The notes beneath the pieces were generated by a model. It was not told the origin of the DNA and made no database searches. It worked only from the letters and a program-made list of their open reading frames with translations. 11,297 nucleotides of DNA from Candolleomyces eurysporus (lineage: Eukaryota; Basidiomycota; Agaricomycetes; Agaricales; Psathyrellaceae), in NCBI GenBank assembly GCA_027579435.1, contig JANBPK010001774.1, forward strand, positions 1 to 11,297, in the 5' to 3' direction. Shown one piece after another: positions 8,161-11,297 of this stretch. The stretch's first letter is position 1. Each line of letters opens with the position of its first letter. Both the position numbers and the translations under genes were made by a program.

Positions 8161-8471
8161 CGAGAGCCGTTGCCCTCGAAGCATGAAACGACTCTTTCAA
8201 TAAACATATTTGAGTAACGCGGCACTCGCTGGTGTCCAGGACTTTTGAGTTGTTGAGTTTCCAGAATTACGCCAAGTCCCGTTTGAAAGTTGTCGTCTTT
8301 GTCCTTTGGTCAATTTCGGACAACTTTCATATTTGTCGACCTCACTGTCATTTTGAAGGTTCGGATCACGTTTTGGTTATCATCCCCGTTTATCGCTTAA
8401 TTCATGCATTTTCTGTTGAAAAGGCTCATAATCTCAAGTATTATTTCGGCAAGGGACCGGATTATCAAAAT
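8161..8471. other. Stretch between the Helitron-like end and repeat copy B
   Basis: A frame open from 8232 to 8600 runs from here into copy B. It contains no motif I recognise and has no ATG start near its 5' end. Whether this stretch also belongs to the repeat unit cannot be judged, because the equivalent part of copy A lies left of the window. Confidence 0.4.
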
Positions 8472-10118
8472 TTCATGGAGCCGCGTATTCTGAAGCACTT
8501 AACCCCAGGGGAAGAGACATTTTCTAGTATCGCTGTTGTTTATCGCTATCTTTATTGTCTTTCGACTCGACCTTCGCTTATTCTTCTCGATTTATCTTGA
8601 CTTCGCCTTCTTAGGCGTCTCCACTATTCGTCAGACCTGTCCAGACTCTCGACGCCTCTTTTCCCCTTCTCAATCCCCTCGATTTCTCCATGTCTCCACC
8701 CTCGTTTATACTACGCTCCGCCCATTTCAATACATTTCGCACTGGCCATTTGCTCCGTTTCCTACGATTGGTACTTACTTGACGGAATCGGATGTCCTTT
8801 CGGCATTGACCAGATGATCAGCTGCTGTCACCACATCGCTACCTGTGTTACGCCCAGAAAAGGAGTGCGTTTTCGAACCCTGGGAGAGACTTCTTGAACA
8901 CACTGAGTGTCAGACATACCAGAAATGCCAGAACTGTTCTCAACACTCGGCGCTCTGTAAAATGCGTGTAACGTCTAGCCTTGAGATTGTAGTAAGTGCG
9001 TGAATCCGGGTACCATGCTACAACTTTGGGGGACGATGTAATAGTGTCTGTGCTGTAGTGGTTCAAACCGTGCTATCTGAGATATTGAGATGTTTTCCTG
9101 AGAGCTGAAAAGGTAGGAGCGGGGAGCGTTCAGGAATGAAGCAAGAGGCCGAGAGGTGGCCGCCACCGACAAGGCCGGCGAGTAGACAAGGCGCGGTCCC
9201 AGTCAGGAATGGCCGCTTTTTACGGGACCTCTCGAAACACTACTCAAGATTGCTGACTCGGTAAGTCTCCATTCAACCTCCTCCAGAGCGGGACCCATTT
9301 ACGTATCGTGGTGCGTAATCAGTGCCTCACGTCTGGGCACGGTTTCCGCGATCATCTCAAACCATATCATACATCCTCTGAGCCTCCCGGCAGTCCATAA
9401 ACTGCGACCAGTGACTCACATATGAGGACCATTGCCCGTGTTGTCCTCGTATGATATCCTAGGAATGGCACGCATGTGGACGACCCAGAAGCAGGAATTG
9501 CCCGCCATCTGGGAATACCAGAAAGGTGAGTTCAGAAAGATGGCTTGAGATCGTGAGACTCGTAACGTCGGGCTTCCAGTGGGTCTCTGCACCCTCGAAG
9601 ATGTTCAGCGTGAGGATAAATTTTAACCAGAGATAGAATTTAGGTGTGTCAATATCTGCACATTTGACGCCCATGGTTCGAGGCTGATGGGCTTCCCTTG
9701 AAAACTCGACCCCTTGTTCGAGGTCCTGTGGGTTAAACGCATTCCGGATGAATATGTATTGTCATGCCAGGTATGATGGATGCTAACTCATTGAGACTGC
9801 GTAATATCACGATGCAAGTGCTCAAATGTCATTGGGCGTCAGACGTTTGCTTGATTGAGAAACTTTGCTCTCGGCGCAGAGAGTGGTGAGGGGTGTAGGC
9901 ACTTAGTGGCTTTACCAAGCTCCCTAAGAGGTATAAGAGCCCATACTCGGCTCTCTCAATCTACATCGAACCAAGGCTTCTGTTTTTTAATCAACTCTCT
10001 CATACTCACCTTTGGTACCTATCCAACCGCTAGACATGCGATTCGCTGCCTTCACTCCCGTCGTTACCTCTTTCTCAGCCGTGTGCAAAATCCTATCCGT
10101 GTTAATTCTTAATTATCC
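8472..10118 (+). repeat. Long direct repeat, copy B (upstream region, promoter and leader)
   Basis: This copy is homologous to 1-1529 in the same orientation. Landmarks shared with copy A include GTATTCTGAAG, GGTAGGAGCGGGGAGCG, ATGGCACGCATGTGGACGAC, the TATA box and ATGCGATTCGCT. Differences are mostly transitions. It lacks the foldback insertion of A but has extra segments near 8790-8990 and 9595-9650. Similarity ends around 10118, inside the MRFA leader frame, just before the coiled-coil gene. No conserved protein is supported in it; the frames that occur in both copies contain stops and shifts. Confidence 0.9.
9932..9939 (+). promoter_or_regulatory. TATA box of copy B
   Basis: TATAAGAG is conserved with copy A (1374) and stands 104 bp before the MRFA ATG at 10036. 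Conservation of the box, its flanks and the distance to the ATG in both copies supports a true core promoter. Confidence 0.65.
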
Positions 10119-10131
10119 GGTACAAATTTGA
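10036..10131 (+). CDS. MRFA leader peptide/uORF in copy B
   Basis: The first ATG after the TATA box opens a 31-codon frame beginning MRFAAFTPVVTSFSAV. It resembles a secretion signal start but lacks a following mature protein. It ends in TGA at 10129-10131, and the next gene starts at ATG 10131, giving an overlapping TGATG. It may be the remnant of the first exon of the ancestral gene that owned this promoter, or an upstream ORF. A termination-reinitiation role is possible but unproven. Confidence 0.4.
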   Translation: MRFAAFTPVVTSFSAVCKILSVLILNYPVQI

Positions 10132-10558
10132 TGACTGGCGTATATGACAGAAGCTTTGCTCAGCCCAGCGAGTCTCAAAGCCTTCATACTCGCCTTGATC
10201 AGCTCCAGGTTAGAATACTTGACCTCGAGGCGGATTTAGAGAAGCTCGCTGTGCGAGAAAAGGCGGTGAAGAGTGATCCGTATGCTTGCAATAACACGTT
10301 CCCAGACTCAGCTTCTCTTGGGGTATGTACAGCTCTGCTGCTATTTCGTCCCATTCCGGAACACTATTCTTCAGAGTCTTTACATGTGCAACATATCCGT
10401 TACAGACTGACAAGAGATCGATTAAAGAGGTCTCGTTCGCAGTATGTAAGTACTGCGCTCAGTGGCCACAGAGCGACTATCTGGGAATCGATTTACGGGG
10501 TGCCCGCTTCTCCGAGCTACGAAATCATCGGCTGGTGATTGGACACCGGGGGCTGTAG
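10131..10558 (+). CDS. Small coiled-coil protein, possibly a degenerate F-box-type fragment
   Basis: Exon 10131-10322 (64 codons) ends at a good donor, GTATGT. A phase-0 intron of 83 bp (10323-10405, acceptor TTACAG) leads to 10406-10558, giving 114 aa. Residues about 17-45 (SLHTRLDQLQVRILDLEADL, then EKLAVREKAV) have heptad character like the coiled coil that opens many Agaricomycete F-box-like proteins. In exon 2, VCKYCAQWPQSDYLGIDL loosely resembles the VCkyWr-x-tP-xLW-xIdL segment that follows an F-box, with the key Trp residues altered and the F-box core itself missing. It sits immediately behind copy B of the repeat and shares nothing with the G-alpha-like gene behind copy A. It is probably a truncated or chimeric gene; function unknown. 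Confidence 0.4.
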
Positions 10559-11085
10559 CGCAGGTGTATATGTGGTAGGTAGGTAGGTGGTAACGGCACA
10601 AGGTCCCAATAAGGAACGGCCGATTTCACCTCCATGTGTGTCTTTACAAGACGGGGGTATTTCTCTGGCTTCATGGTAATACAGTATTATGTTTGAAGTC
10701 TTGGAAGTATCTTTGCTCAATCCCAAAAAGTAGCGAATGAGAGAGAGGCCTTAAACAATCCCACACCTATCAAGGACATGCAAATAGGCAAGAGTGAGCT
10801 CAGAACTATAAGCGCGCAAGAATGTATCGATGCGTATCAAAGTTTATGGACACATGCAGGGCACAGACACAGACGCACACACACTGAGAAATCGCCCGGG
10901 GTTGATGGAACTGACCTCAGCCTGGCGTGACCACTTCGTTCTTGTTTCCGATGAATCGAATAGATCCGGTGCTCAACTCACGTTGGTAGCGAAGTACTGC
11001 TAGATTTTCGAGATGTGCTCCATAAAGATGGACGAACAGGGATACCCCATATACTCAGGTTTGAAAGGATACTGTACAGAAGCTC
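10559..11085. other. Intergenic with two short simple repeats
   Basis: The region holds GGTA repeated at 10574-10588 and a CA-rich run with CACAGACACAGACGCACACA at 10862-10881. No gene is supported. It serves as the upstream region of the secreted-protein gene at 11138. Confidence 0.6.
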
Positions 11086-11092
11086 TATAAAA
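11086..11092 (+). promoter_or_regulatory. TATA box of the 11138 gene
   Basis: TATAAAA lies 52 bp before the ATG at 11138. This implies a very short leader of about 20 nt if transcription starts roughly 30 bp downstream of the box. Confidence 0.7.
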
Positions 11093-11137
11093 GCTGCCCG
11101 TTAGCTAGCAAAAAAGGCCAGAGAGTGAACATCGAAT

Positions 11138-11297
11138 ATGATTCCCCAATTCTTCGTTCTTTTGACTACCCTCCTCTTCACTTTCGGCACACTTTCCACT
11201 TCGTTAGCGCTCCCTGACAATGTGGACCTTCCGAGGCGTCAAGAAGTTGGCGACGCTGGTGCTCGCACAGGCGGAGCACCTGGCCCAGTCAATCCTC
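11138..11297 (+). CDS. Secreted protein precursor, 5' part (runs off the window)
   Basis: ATG 11138 opens a frame still open at the window end (53 codons). Residues 1-24 form a strong secretion signal, with core FFVLLTTLLFTFGTLSTS and SLA before the expected cleavage at Ala24-Leu25. A short acidic pro-segment (LPDNVDL) then leads to PRR (32-34), a dibasic Kex2-type site. The following residues are Gly/Ala/Pro-rich. The layout (signal, short pro-segment, RR) is the same as in the 7085 gene, although the sequences are not similar. The start is fixed by the signal peptide and the nearby TATA box. The product cannot be named from this part. Confidence 0.75.
   Translation, partial: MIPQFFVLLTTLLFTFGTLSTSLALPDNVDLPRRQEVGDAGARTGGAPGPVNP

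Noticed and set aside
8232..8600. Open frame of 122 codons
   Set aside because: There is no ATG near its 5' end and no recognisable motif. It runs across the left edge of repeat copy B, and the matching frame in copy A is disrupted.

Overview
The window looks like chromosomal DNA of a filamentous basidiomycete, probably an Agaricomycete. The evidence is short GT-AG introns (mostly 50-125 bp), pyrimidine-rich leaders, TATA boxes close to short secreted-protein genes, a divergent heterotrimeric G-protein alpha gene of a basidiomycete type, and a fungal voltage-gated K+ channel remnant. A Rhizoctonia-like species is a guess. Two Ns (3545, 5705) mark a draft assembly.

Layout. A ~1.5 kb segment (1-1529, copy A, cut by the window edge) recurs in direct orientation at about 8472-10118 (copy B). 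Each copy ends with a TATA box, a ~100-nt leader and a start codon opening a peptide that begins MRFA. Past that point the copies are unrelated. Copy A runs into a six-exon G-alpha-like gene (1598-2959). Copy B runs into a short coiled-coil gene with a weak F-box-like end (10131-10558). So one upstream region has been placed before two different gene bodies, or different gene fragments have been captured behind one upstream region.

Between the copies lie a possible broken zinc-cluster gene (3284-3505), a G-rich polypurine tract (4700-4773), a frameshifted K+ channel remnant (5022-5837), a small secreted cysteine peptide gene (7085-7366) and a Helitron-like terminus (8134-8160). The window ends in the 5' part of another secreted-protein gene (11138-11297) with its own TATA box.

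The region reads as repeat-rich accessory DNA: duplicated regulatory sequence, decaying genes and small secreted-peptide genes. No pathway joins the genes. The most interesting points are the shared promoter and leader before unrelated bodies, and a G-alpha with an open spliced frame that lacks the P-loop and the catalytic Gln.
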